The notes under the pieces were generated by a model that was given only the letters and a program-made list of their open reading frames with translations, did not search any database and was not told the origin of the DNA. A stretch of DNA of 64,000 nucleotides from the NCBI RefSeq assembly GCF_900106645.1, contig NZ_FNMV01000016.1:36025-100024 (forward strand), in the 5' to 3' direction. How positions within the stretch are numbered: position 1 is the stretch's first letter; every line of letters starts with the position of its first letter. Origin of the DNA: Flavobacterium degerlachei (GTDB taxonomy: Bacteria; Bacteroidota; Bacteroidia; Flavobacteriales; Flavobacteriaceae). Below, one piece after another: positions 33,457-42,319 of the stretch. The position numbers were made by a program, and so were the translations under genes.

Positions 33457-33861
33457 ATGAAAAGAGTAATTGTTGATTATGCAAAACTTACCAATGAAAT
33501 TTTAAACCTTTTGGTTGAAAAGTTTCCTGATGGTTATGACGATTCGAACATTGTGCGTTTTAGAAATGCAAAAAACGAATTAATTGAAGCGGTTGAAGTA
33601 CGTACTGAGGACACTATTTACTTAGTAAAAGTAAGTATGAAACTAGCTGATAGAATTGAAAATTATGATGAAGACGAAGAAATTGATGACGTTATAGAGC
33701 CAATCATGCCAATGAAAGCTCTTGGTATGACTGACGACGACATGGATGACGACGATGATGATGACGATGACAATCATGACAAACCTGATGTTGATGAGGA
33801 TGATGAAGATTCTGATACCTCTGATTATTCTGACGAGGGAGAAGACGATGATGAAGATTAA
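33457..33861 (+). CDS. Conserved acidic protein with Asp-rich C-terminal tail
   Basis: A 134-residue cytoplasmic protein. The first ~75 residues form a compact alpha/beta region (VDYAKLTNEILNLLVEKFPDG, then NELIEAVEVRTEDTIYLVKVS); the last ~45 are almost all Asp and Glu, including a run of nine Asp. I do not recognise a family beyond a Bacteroidota conserved hypothetical. It follows the DHS-like gene by 9 bp and is probably co-transcribed; the terminator at 33881-33914 ends the unit. The tail suggests a flexible, highly charged region that could bind basic partners or cations, polyamines included, but that is speculation. Confidence 0.82.
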   Translation: MKRVIVDYAKLTNEILNLLVEKFPDGYDDSNIVRFRNAKNELIEAVEVRTEDTIYLVKVSMKLADRIENYDEDEEIDDVIEPIMPMKALGMTDDDMDDDDDDDDDNHDKPDVDEDDEDSDTSDYSDEGEDDDED

Positions 33862-33880
33862 ATTTATATGATTAAATAAT

Positions 33881-33914
33881 AAAAAAAGGAACTCACAAAC
33901 GGGTTCCTTTTTTT
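33881..33914 (+). terminator. Terminator after the acidic-protein gene
   Basis: AAAAAAAGGAACTC / GGGTTCCTTTTTTT stem with a 6-nt loop and T tract. Confidence 0.85.
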
Positions 33915-33951
33915 AATAGGGCTCTAAAATATTCAAAATAGCGTTGCCATA

Positions 33952-36084
33952 ATGCTCCAAAAATTCCTTATGATTACATCTCAAAAATTACATGAAACGC
34001 TTAAGGAAAATTTTGGTTTTGAAAAATTCAGAATAAATCAAGAGCAGGTAATCAATGCAATTTTATCTGGTCAAGATACTTTAGCTATTATGCCTACTGG
34101 TGGAGGTAAATCAATTTGCTTTCAGCTACCAGCATTATTATTTCCAGGAATAACGATTGTTATTTCACCATTGATTGCCTTGATGAAAGATCAAGTTGAC
34201 AGTTTGAAAGCAAATGGAATCCAAGCCTGTTTTATTAATAGCTCTCAAACAGATGCAGAACAGCAATCGCATATTCAGAATCTAATAGACAATAAAATTA
34301 AACTTGTTTATGTTGCTCCAGAAAGTTTATCCTATTTAGAAAATGCTTTTAGCCAAATAACCATAAGTCTTATTGCAATTGACGAAGCACATTGTATTTC
34401 TTCATGGGGGCATGATTTCCGTCCTGCTTATACTAATCTAGGTTATCTAAAAAAACGCTTCCCTTCTACTCCAATTTTAGCTTTAACTGCCACCGCTGAT
34501 AAAGCTACACGTAAGGACATTAGCAAACAATTAAACTTAAAGGACCCAAGGTCATTTATCTCTTCTTTCGACAGAAAAAACTTAAGTTTAGAAGTTCGTC
34601 CAGCGCTCGATAGAGTAAAGCAAATCGTTGATTTTATTAGTGCTAAACCACGCGAATCTGGAATTGTATATTGCTTAAGTAGAAAGACTACCGAGGAGCT
34701 TGCAGAGAAACTTCAGAAAGCAGGCGTCAATGCTAAAGCGTATCATGCAGGTTTAGATAGTGCCGTGCGCTCTAAAACACAAGATGATTTCATCAATGAT
34801 GATTGCCAAGTGGTTTGCGCCACTATAGCTTTTGGAATGGGGATCGATAAATCAAATGTGCGCTGGGTAATTCACTATAACTTACCAAAAAACATTGAGG
34901 GTTATTATCAAGAAATTGGACGTGCAGGCCGTGATGGATTACCATCAGAAACCATATTGTTTGAAAGTTATGGAGATGTAATCCAATTGCAAAAATTTGC
35001 TTCACAAGGTTTAAATGCCGAAGTACAGTTAGCAAAACTAGAACGAATGAAGCAATATGCTGATGCTTTGAGTTGTCGCAGGAAAATCCTACTATCTTAT
35101 TTTGGAGAATTAGTTACCGAAAATTGTGGGAATTGTGACATTTGCAAAAATCCACCAGCATTTTTTGACGGAACTATAATTGCCCAAAAAGCATTATCGG
35201 CTATTATGCGTTTGAAGGAATTAGAACCATTACCCGTAATCGTTGATTTCTTAAGAGGATCCAAGAACGCTTATATTTTCGAAAAAGAATATCAAAATCT
35301 AAAAACATATGCCGTTGGTGCTGATATATCTTGGTACGACTGGAATCAATACATTATCCAGCTGATAAATCAAGGGTATTGCGAAATTGCATTCCATCAG
35401 CAAAACAAAATAAGACTCACCACACTTGCGCGTGAAGTATTATTTGAAGGAGATAAAGTCCAACTTACAACAGTTCAAAAAAATATCGTTGAAAAAACAG
35501 ATGTAAAAGAGGCTAAAAGCAAATCTACAGCCAACTCACTTTTCGAAAAATTAAGAAAACTACGATACGAAATTTCCAAAGAGGAAAGTGTTCCAGCCTA
35601 TGTGATTTTTAGTGATGCGGCTTTGCGCCAAATGGAAACTAAAAGACCAATGAGCGATTCCGAATTGATTGCCATTGATGGTGTTGGGAAGGCAAAACTG
35701 GAAAAGTATGGAGATGCTTTTATAAATGCCATTATCGAATTTCACAAGAATAAAACAGTAAAACCTAAAAAAGAAGCAGGCACCTACAAGGAAACACTAC
35801 TTCTATTCCAAAGCGGAATATCCGTGAATGAAATAGCATTAAAAAGAAAATTAGGCCTAGGAACAATAATGTCTCATTTAGCCAAATTATATTCTGATGG
35901 TGAAAGAATCGATTTGCATCAATTTGTTTCCAAGCATGAAGTAGAACTCATACATAAAGCCCATATAAAACTAAAAAAGCCAACCACCCTAAAGCCGTAT
36001 TTTGACTTTCTTGAAGAAAATATAGGGTATGACAAAATAAGATTAGGTTTAGCAATTATAGAAAAAGAAAATAGACCAACTTAA
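33952..36084 (+). CDS. recQ: ATP-dependent DNA helicase RecQ
   Basis: A 710-residue RecQ helicase. Walker A is MPTGGGKSICFQLPA, the DEAH box is IDEAHCISSWGHDFRP, motif VI is QEIGRAGRDG, and the RecQ zinc site is CRRKILLSYFGE with CGNCDIC. A winged-helix RQC domain follows, then an HRDC domain (~535-605, AALRQMETKRPMSD) and a C-terminal HTH_40-like segment (~620-700). It unwinds DNA at stalled forks and in recombination. The ATG at 33970 (MITSQK) is an alternative start. The DNA-deoxyinosine glycosylase gene follows by 9 bp. Confidence 0.95.
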   Translation: MLQKFLMITSQKLHETLKENFGFEKFRINQEQVINAILSGQDTLAIMPTGGGKSICFQLPALLFPGITIVISPLIALMKDQVDSLKANGIQACFINSSQTDAEQQSHIQNLIDNKIKLVYVAPESLSYLENAFSQITISLIAIDEAHCISSWGHDFRPAYTNLGYLKKRFPSTPILALTATADKATRKDISKQLNLKDPRSFISSFDRKNLSLEVRPALDRVKQIVDFISAKPRESGIVYCLSRKTTEELAEKLQKAGVNAKAYHAGLDSAVRSKTQDDFINDDCQVVCATIAFGMGIDKSNVRWVIHYNLPKNIEGYYQEIGRAGRDGLPSETILFESYGDVIQLQKFASQGLNAEVQLAKLERMKQYADALSCRRKILLSYFGELVTENCGNCDICKNPPAFFDGTIIAQKALSAIMRLKELEPLPVIVDFLRGSKNAYIFEKEYQNLKTYAVGADISWYDWNQYIIQLINQGYCEIAFHQQNKIRLTTLAREVLFEGDKVQLTTVQKNIVEKTDVKEAKSKSTANSLFEKLRKLRYEISKEESVPAYVIFSDAALRQMETKRPMSDSELIAIDGVGKAKLEKYGDAFINAIIEFHKNKTVKPKKEAGTYKETLLLFQSGISVNEIALKRKLGLGTIMSHLAKLYSDGERIDLHQFVSKHEVELIHKAHIKLKKPTTLKPYFDFLEENIGYDKIRLGLAIIEKENRPT

Positions 36085-36093
36085 ACAAGTACT

Positions 36094-36570
36094 ATGATAA
36101 GCTCCTTTACTCCTTTTGTAAGTTCAAATACTGAAACACTAATTCTAGGAACCATGCCAGGTATTGCTTCTCTTGAGAAACAAGAATACTATGCACATCC
36201 GAGAAATCACTTTTGGAAAATTATCTATACGTTGTTTAACAACATGCCTATTTCAGAGGATTTTAATGAAAAAATAAAATTTTTAGAACTTAACCGAATT
36301 GGACTTTGGGACGTTTTACAAAACTGTGAAAGAAAAGGAAGTTTAGATATTCACATAAAAAAACAAACTGAAAATGATTTTGATACCTTATTTCAAAAAT
36401 ATCCTTCAATTAACAAAATAATCTTTAATGGAAAAGAAAGTCACAAGTACTTTTTAAAAAAATTTGGACAAAAAGAAGGCATCACTTATTACGTGATGCC
36501 TTCTACAAGTCCTGCAAATACAATGTCTTTTGAAAATAAGCTTAAAATCTGGTCAAGCTGCTTTCTATAA
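36094..36570 (+). CDS. DNA-deoxyinosine glycosylase (hypoxanthine-DNA glycosylase)
   Basis: A 158-residue protein of the uracil-DNA-glycosylase superfamily that removes hypoxanthine and possibly uracil from DNA. The N-terminal active-site block is TLILGTMPGIASLEKQEYYAHPRNHFWKI; in this family GTMPG replaces the usual GQDPY. The C-terminal motif is MPSTSPAN. It lies 9 bp after recQ, so the two form a repair operon. The convergent DinB gene begins 2 bp after it. Confidence 0.9.
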   Translation: MISSFTPFVSSNTETLILGTMPGIASLEKQEYYAHPRNHFWKIIYTLFNNMPISEDFNEKIKFLELNRIGLWDVLQNCERKGSLDIHIKKQTENDFDTLFQKYPSINKIIFNGKESHKYFLKKFGQKEGITYYVMPSTSPANTMSFENKLKIWSSCFL

Positions 36571-36571
36571 T

Positions 36572-37087
36572 TTACAAATATCTTTCCTGATAAATCCTCT
36601 GGTGATGCTTTTGGTGTCCAATAAGGATAAAGCCAATTGCACGTACAGAAACTGGGCTATCAGAAGCTGTTCCTATAATATTTAGTTGTTCAGCTGAAAA
36701 ACTTTTAAACAAGGACAAAGTAGATTGTCTTACAACTGCCATTTCTGTCAATAATTCCTGAAGACTTCGCGCATTGGCATTTGTATTGTCAACATAATGG
36801 TTTTCTTCAAAACCAGCTAATGGCGTCATATCATTTCTAGAAATACGCATTGCACGATAACTAAAAACGCGTTCCGCATCAATAAGGTGTTGAATAATTT
36901 CCTTTATAGTCCATTTGCCTTCCGCATAACGGTAATCAAATTTATCCATGGGAATGTTCTGTACGAATTTGATGAATTCGTGTACACAAATCTCTAACTC
37001 CTCTATCAATTCTACATCCTCTAAAGCTTGAATATAAGCCTTATAAAATGGAGCATATTCAGTAACAGGCAATTGGTTTGATTTCAT
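36572..37087 (-). CDS. DinB family protein
   Basis: A 171-residue four-helix DinB/YfiT-like protein. The metal site appears as the His in EIIQHLIDAERVFSYRAMRIS and the pair in LIGHQKHHQRIYQERYL at the C-terminus. Members are bacillithiol- or metal-dependent transferases or of unknown role. It follows ppc by 11 bp, in the same direction, so it is probably co-transcribed with it; a functional link to PEP carboxylase is not known. Confidence 0.88.
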   Translation of the reverse strand: MKSNQLPVTEYAPFYKAYIQALEDVELIEELEICVHEFIKFVQNIPMDKFDYRYAEGKWTIKEIIQHLIDAERVFSYRAMRISRNDMTPLAGFEENHYVDNTNANARSLQELLTEMAVVRQSTLSLFKSFSAEQLNIIGTASDSPVSVRAIGFILIGHQKHHQRIYQERYL

Positions 37088-37098
37088 CTTTATGTTGT

Positions 37099-39684
37099 TT
37101 ATGCTGAATTTCTACTTGCGTTTGTATTTCCAAAAAGAGAACGCATTACTATTTTTTCGTATACTTTAATTAACTCTTCGTTAGGAACGTTTTCTTTATT
37201 TAATTCATTTATTCTTAATAAAGCATATTGTTGTATTGTTAACAATGGCAATACAATACGCTCTCTTATTTGAATAGATGCTTTACCATCAGGATAATTT
37301 TCCATCAGTTCTGTATGACCTGCTATTTTCAACAACAATCTCTTAGATTCTAAGAATTCATCATAAATTATTTGCCAAAAAGCACCAAACTCGGGATCCT
37401 TTTTCATGTATGCAGTTAGAGGAAAGAAAGATTTCGCTAAAGACATCATACTATTTTCCAACAGTGTTTTAAAGAATAAAGAATTGTCATATAAATCCTG
37501 AACTCTATCCCACTGACCCATATCTTCAAAATGTTTCAGTGCGGTACCTACTCCAAAAAATCCGGGAACATTTTGCTTTAATTGACTCCAAGAACCCACA
37601 AAAGGAATTGCTCTTAAGTCCTTAAAGTCTAATTCTGCCGACTTACTTCTTTTAGAAGGTCGGCTTCCTATGTTGGTTTTAGCATAATATTTTAAAGTAC
37701 TCATTTGTTCCAAATATGGAATGAATTTGGGGTGGTTCTTAAAGCTTAAATACTTTTCGTATCCAAAATCAGCTAATTGCCCCATTACCGCTTTCTCTTC
37801 GGCAGATAATTCGTTTTTATTTTTACTAAACACCTGGTTTGTGACCCCTGCACTTAATAAATTCTCTAAATTATAACGACAGGAATCCAAAGTTCCAAAA
37901 TTAGAACTGATAGTTTGTCCCTGAACAGTAATCTGAATCTCTTTATTCTCAATAGTTGGTCCTAATGAAGCATAAAACTTATGTGTTTTTCCTCCTCCAC
38001 GTGCCGGTGGCCCACCACGACCATCAAAAAAGATCACTTTAACCCCGTATTTCCTAGAAATTGCAGTAAGCTCCTCTTTGGCTTTGTAAATACTCCAGTT
38101 AGCCATTAAATAACCTCCGTCTTTTGTACCATCAGAAAAACCTAGCATTATAGTCTGCTTCATTTCTCTATTAACCAAATGATCAGCATACATTGGATTC
38201 GTATACAACTGTTCCATGATATTGTGCGCATTCATCAAATCATCAACTGATTCGAATAAAGGAACTACATCAACTGTAGGAGTTTCCCAATCACTTAAGC
38301 GGATCATAGCAAAAGTTTCCATTACATTAAGAGCACTTTCGTTATTGCTTATGATATAGCGATTAGCTCCAAGTTCTCCGTTATTTTCTTGAATAACTTT
38401 GATAGCCTGAATAGATTCAATAGTTGATTTTGTTATTTCATTTTCAAAATCAGCTGAATCAAGATTTCCTTTTACATTAGACAAGACTTCAAATTTCTCG
38501 TCTTCCGTTAATTCATAATAATTTTTAGGAAAAACGGCTGTATCTGAATTTACATAATACTCATATACATCTTTAAAAACAGCATCGTGTATTCTACTAT
38601 TCTGACGTATATCTAAGGTAGCAAAATGAAAGCCGAACAAATTGACTTTAATAAGAAGCGCTTCTAATTCGTCTAAATAAAGCGATTGATGCTGGTCAAT
38701 TATTATAGTTTTAATCTTATTTAATTGCGCTTTCAGCTCATCTAAAGTGATGTATATTTCACCTTTCGAATAAAAAACAGAACGATAAAGCTTATATTCA
38801 AGTTCAGACACTAAAACATCAACTCCTGAGAACGTTAGCTTTCTTTTCAAACCTCTTACTTCTATATAATAACACTTTAAAATAGACGTTCTTAAACGTT
38901 CCGCCACATTCAAAGTTATTTCTGTTGTTACAAATGGATTTCCATCGCGGTCTCCTCCTGGCCAAAAACCAAGTTTAATCAATGAATTTTGAATTGAATT
39001 GCCATGAAAAACATTTTTCTGAAGATAATGCACCATATCTCCCGAAGTACTATAAAATACATTTTCGAGATACCAAATCAAACTAACCGCTTCATCAAAT
39101 GGATTAGGCTTTTCTTGTTTTATAAAAGGAGTTTTTCCTAATTGCGCTAAAAGTTCCTTAATATCAAGTAAGTTATTATCTCTGATCGCATCAGTCAAAT
39201 CATTGATAATACCTAATACAGAACCGGGGTAAAATTGCGTAGGATGAGCTGTTAGTACAGTTCTAATGTTAAAATCTTCAAGAAATCCAATAAGCTCTTC
39301 TCTCTTCCCTTTTGCATCTGCTTTTTCCTTAATATCCCTTAAAGACCCTCTACCCTCCATATTATTTACAATAGGAAAAGCAGCATCTTCAACTGCGTCA
39401 AACAAAACAATCTGACGCTCAATATATTGTATAAAACGAAACATTAAATCAATTTTATCAGCTTCAACATCGCTGTGCAAGTACTTTTTAGAGAAGGACT
39501 CTATGATTTCTTTTGGTGTTTCTTGTTTTTTGAAGCCAATTTCACAAACATCTGTAAATAAAGGGAGTAAAGCTCCTGTATTATCTATGGACTGAAAGGG
39601 CAAAGTGATAAAAACACTATTGTATATATTATATTTAGAGAGCACGTTTTCGTTAAAACGTTCTATTTTGGGTAGTGTATACAT
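37099..39684 (-). CDS. ppc: Phosphoenolpyruvate carboxylase
   Basis: An 861-residue PEP carboxylase that makes oxaloacetate from PEP and bicarbonate and so refills the TCA cycle. Catalytic blocks are intact: VLTAHPTQF with the active-site His, GFWPGGDRDGNPFVT, FFDGRGGPPARGGG and the C-terminal MRSLFGNTNASRNSA (usual end NTG). I chose ATG 39684 (MYTLPKIERF) over a longer frame beginning at 39741, because the extra 19 residues do not resemble the family. It is slightly shorter than the usual ~880. DinB follows in the same unit. Confidence 0.95.
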   Translation of the reverse strand: MYTLPKIERFNENVLSKYNIYNSVFITLPFQSIDNTGALLPLFTDVCEIGFKKQETPKEIIESFSKKYLHSDVEADKIDLMFRFIQYIERQIVLFDAVEDAAFPIVNNMEGRGSLRDIKEKADAKGKREELIGFLEDFNIRTVLTAHPTQFYPGSVLGIINDLTDAIRDNNLLDIKELLAQLGKTPFIKQEKPNPFDEAVSLIWYLENVFYSTSGDMVHYLQKNVFHGNSIQNSLIKLGFWPGGDRDGNPFVTTEITLNVAERLRTSILKCYYIEVRGLKRKLTFSGVDVLVSELEYKLYRSVFYSKGEIYITLDELKAQLNKIKTIIIDQHQSLYLDELEALLIKVNLFGFHFATLDIRQNSRIHDAVFKDVYEYYVNSDTAVFPKNYYELTEDEKFEVLSNVKGNLDSADFENEITKSTIESIQAIKVIQENNGELGANRYIISNNESALNVMETFAMIRLSDWETPTVDVVPLFESVDDLMNAHNIMEQLYTNPMYADHLVNREMKQTIMLGFSDGTKDGGYLMANWSIYKAKEELTAISRKYGVKVIFFDGRGGPPARGGGKTHKFYASLGPTIENKEIQITVQGQTISSNFGTLDSCRYNLENLLSAGVTNQVFSKNKNELSAEEKAVMGQLADFGYEKYLSFKNHPKFIPYLEQMSTLKYYAKTNIGSRPSKRSKSAELDFKDLRAIPFVGSWSQLKQNVPGFFGVGTALKHFEDMGQWDRVQDLYDNSLFFKTLLENSMMSLAKSFFPLTAYMKKDPEFGAFWQIIYDEFLESKRLLLKIAGHTELMENYPDGKASIQIRERIVLPLLTIQQYALLRINELNKENVPNEELIKVYEKIVMRSLFGNTNASRNSA

Positions 39685-39725
39685 AATTTTGTTATAGTTG
39701 GTTTGGTTTAGCGGAAAATAGTTAT

Positions 39726-39762
39726 AAAAAAATAACCCCAAGAACTAACTTGAGGTTATATT
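39726..39762 (-). terminator. Terminator of the Lrp-family gene
   Basis: On the minus strand ATAACCTCAAG / CTTGGGGTTAT (one U-G pair) with a 6-nt loop, followed by a T7 tract. Confidence 0.75.
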
Positions 39763-39783
39763 AAAATATAGCGTTCAAGTTTA

Positions 39784-40263
39784 TTACATGTTTTTAAAGA
39801 TCGTGTGCATTAAACGCTTTTTATCGTTAATGCTTTCTTCAAGAGAAATCATAGTTTCAGTTCTATATACACCATCAATATCATCAATCATAAAAATTAC
39901 ATCCTTAGCATGCTTAGTATCCTTCGCTCTAATTTTGCAAAAGATATTAAACTTACCTGTTGTCACAGAAGCCACTGTTACAAACGGAATCTCATTGATA
40001 CGTTGTAAAACAAACTTGGTTTGAGAAGTGTTATTAAGAAAAACCCCTACGTAAGCAATAAAAGAATAACCTAATTTATCATAATCAAGTACTAAAGAAG
40101 AACCCATTATAATACCGGCATCTTCCATTTTTTTAACTCTAACATGAACAGTTCCTGCAGAAATTAATAATTTTTTTGCAATATCCGTAAACGGAACTCT
40201 TGTATTGTCTATCAACATATCTAAAATCTGGTGATCTACTTCATCTAAACGGAACTTACTCAT
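39784..40263 (-). CDS. Lrp/AsnC-family transcriptional regulator
   Basis: A 159-residue Lrp-type regulator with an N-terminal winged HTH (LDEVDHQILDMLIDNTRVPFTDIAKKLLISAGTVHVRVKKME) and a C-terminal RAM/ligand-binding alpha-beta domain (~70-150). Members sense amino acids, mostly leucine or asparagine, and control metabolism. It is not obviously coupled to its neighbours: the gene has its own terminator and lies 57 bp before the M14 gene's stop, both on the minus strand. Confidence 0.93.
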   Translation of the reverse strand: MSKFRLDEVDHQILDMLIDNTRVPFTDIAKKLLISAGTVHVRVKKMEDAGIIMGSSLVLDYDKLGYSFIAYVGVFLNNTSQTKFVLQRINEIPFVTVASVTTGKFNIFCKIRAKDTKHAKDVIFMIDDIDGVYRTETMISLEESINDKKRLMHTIFKNM

Positions 40264-40340
40264 ATTTCTTTAATTAACATTATTAATGGCTATAACAAAG
40301 TATAAAAATATACATAAAAACGACAAAATGACATAAAAAT

Positions 40341-41495
40341 TTAATTTTTTATCAATCCGTTAACAATTTTAATACTATTTTCTAAATAAAAATCGGCTTT
40401 TTGATTTAATTTCGGAAAGCTGCCAAACTCATCTTTATACACTGCTTCTTTTGCATCATACTCAAAATGACCGTAATAGCCTTCCAATTCTCCAATTTCT
40501 ACAATATAAGCATTAAAAAATATTTCATTTTCAATTAATTCTTCTTTGTATTGTGCAGCAAAATTCGTGATTTTTTCAACACCATCATAATTTAATCTGA
40601 CATTTTTGTATATAAAATCATAAAAAGCGACTTTATTTTGAGGAATACTCAAGTAATTGTCAATTCTATTGTCAACTATATCGTTTTCGCTAAGTATCGC
40701 AAAACTAGAAACTAAGGCCATAAATACATATTTTCTTGTTTCTTCTCTTTCATAATCATTTGGAAAATGTCCCGCTTCAAATAATAAAGTTGTAGCGCCA
40801 AGTGATTGAAATGTATCACCAATACAATTTATATTAAAAGAATCATCAAAACGCCCAATTTGATTAGGGATATACTGCTGCAAAACAGTATTAATACCAG
40901 CAATAAGATTTATAGCTTTCAATCGACACTCATTAACCTCTCTTTCTTCATTATAAGAAGGAGCGAGAAAAGACATTGTAGCAGGTTTCCCTGTGCTTGC
41001 GACACCAAAAATAGTACGCTGGTCATGTAGATTGTAGCAGTAATCCGGTTTAAAAGACTCGAAAGAACCTCTCAGTACCTTACTTTCCGGCTGTGTAAGA
41101 TCTTGAGAGTCTCTGTTTAAATCGACTTCATTAGCATTAATACGTGTGTAGCGTTTTGCTCCGTCAGGATTTAACATTGGAATACAGTAAAAAGTAAAAT
41201 TAGCAAGCAACTCCTTTGCAAATTCCGTATTCCCATTTAATAGGTTTAAGAAATCAAACAAGCCTTTTGTAGTTGTACTTTCATTTCCATGCATCTGAGA
41301 CCAAAGCAATATTTTAGTCTTCCCATTTCCAATTTGATATTTATAAATCGGTTTTCCAAGCACCGATTTGCCAATTACCGCAAGCTGATTATTGGTATTC
41401 ATTTTCTCTAATAAAGGCTCAATCGATTCTAAAGTTAGATACCTACCTGAGATAGATTTCTCTTTATTATAGATGAATAATTGTTCTAAATCCAT
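40341..41495 (-). CDS. M14-family zinc carboxypeptidase, cytoplasmic
   Basis: A 384-residue M14 metallopeptidase-like protein. The zinc ligands are HGNE (His69, Glu72) and the His in CYNLHDQRTIFG; the catalytic Glu is in LLFEAGHFPNDYE, and the substrate-binding NRD is in VDLNRDSQDLTQPES. No signal peptide is present, so it acts in the cytoplasm, perhaps on muropeptides or small peptides. It is divergent from the XRE regulator at 41807; its -7 box (41514-41521) is buried in the first of the TTTAC-N4-GTAAA palindromes, so that regulator probably controls it. The enzyme substrate is unknown. Confidence 0.9.
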   Translation of the reverse strand: MDLEQLFIYNKEKSISGRYLTLESIEPLLEKMNTNNQLAVIGKSVLGKPIYKYQIGNGKTKILLWSQMHGNESTTTKGLFDFLNLLNGNTEFAKELLANFTFYCIPMLNPDGAKRYTRINANEVDLNRDSQDLTQPESKVLRGSFESFKPDYCYNLHDQRTIFGVASTGKPATMSFLAPSYNEEREVNECRLKAINLIAGINTVLQQYIPNQIGRFDDSFNINCIGDTFQSLGATTLLFEAGHFPNDYEREETRKYVFMALVSSFAILSENDIVDNRIDNYLSIPQNKVAFYDFIYKNVRLNYDGVEKITNFAAQYKEELIENEIFFNAYIVEIGELEGYYGHFEYDAKEAVYKDEFGSFPKLNQKADFYLENSIKIVNGLIKN

Positions 41496-41513
41496 GTTGT
41501 ATTATTTGATTTA

Positions 41514-41521
41514 CAAAAGTA
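41514..41521 (-). promoter_or_regulatory. Promoter -7 element for the M14 gene
   Basis: Reads TACTTTTG on the minus strand, 19 bp before the ATG, inside palindrome 41510-41523. Confidence 0.5.
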
Positions 41522-41744
41522 AACAACTTTATTTTTACAATTGTAAACAAGTGTAATTAAGCATTAATTAGAAATGTAACCAACATCACCCTGATTATAA
41601 GCATCTATTCCACTGGCTTATTTGACAATTGTTATCTGTTTTTAATTATCTATTTTAATGGCTGTTTACCAGTCATTTACAACCGAATAACTAATCTTTT
41701 ACTTTACTTAATTTTGTATATAAATCACTATTTACAGTTGTAAT

Positions 41745-41776
41745 TTTGGTGTTAATGACTATTTTAGTTACATTTG
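41745..41776 (+). promoter_or_regulatory. Promoter of the XRE regulator gene
   Basis: TTTG (41745-41748), a 20-bp spacer and TACATTTG (41769-41776), 31 bp before the ATG. The -7 box lies inside palindrome 41767-41780. Confidence 0.65.
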
Positions 41777-41806
41777 TAAATAGCTTGTCTCTAATTACAA
41801 TTTACA

Positions 41807-42283
41807 ATGGTAAACACAGAAGAATTCATTAAACGTCTCGAAGTAATACTAGATTATTACAGTCTCAACGCTTCTGCATTTGCCGATAAAATTGGGGTAC
41901 AGCGATCCAGTTTGTCCCATCTCCTTTCTGGGAGAAACAAACCAAGCTTAGATTTTATTCTTAAAATTTTAGATGTATTTCCAGATGTAGATTTGTATTG
42001 GATTCTGAATGGTAAGGGTAGTTTTCCTAAAAATAATGAGACCATTCAGATGCAGGAAGAAAAACAGCACAAAGAAATCACACCCTCTACTTCTGATGCT
42101 ATCAGCGAACCTTTACCTACTCAAAATTTATTTTCAAAAGAAAATGATACTAATCAGCAAAACAAAGTAAGTCCTAAAAAAGAGGAAATTCAAAATGTTG
42201 CAGGCAGAGCTGTTTCCGAGGAAGTGGAAAAAATTGTGTTTTTTTATAAAGATGGAACCTTTAAAGAATTTAAACCGAACTAG
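41807..42283 (+). CDS. XRE-family helix-turn-helix regulator with conserved C-terminal tail
   Basis: A 158-residue protein with an N-terminal Cro/CI-type HTH (~10-65: LNASAFADKIGVQRSSLSHLLSGRNKPSLDFILKIL, then the VDLYWILNGKG loop typical of the Bacteroidota subgroup). A disordered, Glu/Gln/Pro-rich linker (~75-135) leads to a short conserved end, VEKIVFFYKDGTFKEF. The array of palindromes upstream, one covering its own start codon and one its -7 box, points to autorepression. The ligand or signal is unknown. Likely targets are itself and the divergent M14 gene. Confidence 0.9.
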   Translation: MVNTEEFIKRLEVILDYYSLNASAFADKIGVQRSSLSHLLSGRNKPSLDFILKILDVFPDVDLYWILNGKGSFPKNNETIQMQEEKQHKEITPSTSDAISEPLPTQNLFSKENDTNQQNKVSPKKEEIQNVAGRAVSEEVEKIVFFYKDGTFKEFKPN

Positions 42284-42319
42284 TCTCTTGGGTAATTTTA
42301 GAACTTTTTACAATAAAAA

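Larger units (their letters stand above)
41510..41814. promoter_or_regulatory. Array of TTTAC-N4-GTAAA palindromes (putative XRE operator region)
   Basis: The 311-bp gap between the divergent M14 and XRE genes holds five strong copies of TTTAC-N4-GTAAA at 41510-41523, 41534-41547 (perfect: TTTACAATTGTAAA), 41731-41744, 41767-41780 and 41801-41814, plus degenerate copies at 41622-41635 and 41676-41689. The first overlaps the M14 -7 box, the fourth overlaps the XRE -7 box, and the fifth overlaps the XRE start codon. The layout is that of an operator cluster for autorepression and co-control. No other gene lies here. Confidence 0.7.

Noticed and set aside
33721..33861. Microsatellite-like GAT/GAC run
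   Set aside because: It lies wholly in frame inside the acidic protein gene and reflects the poly-Asp tail; it is not listed as a separate repeat.
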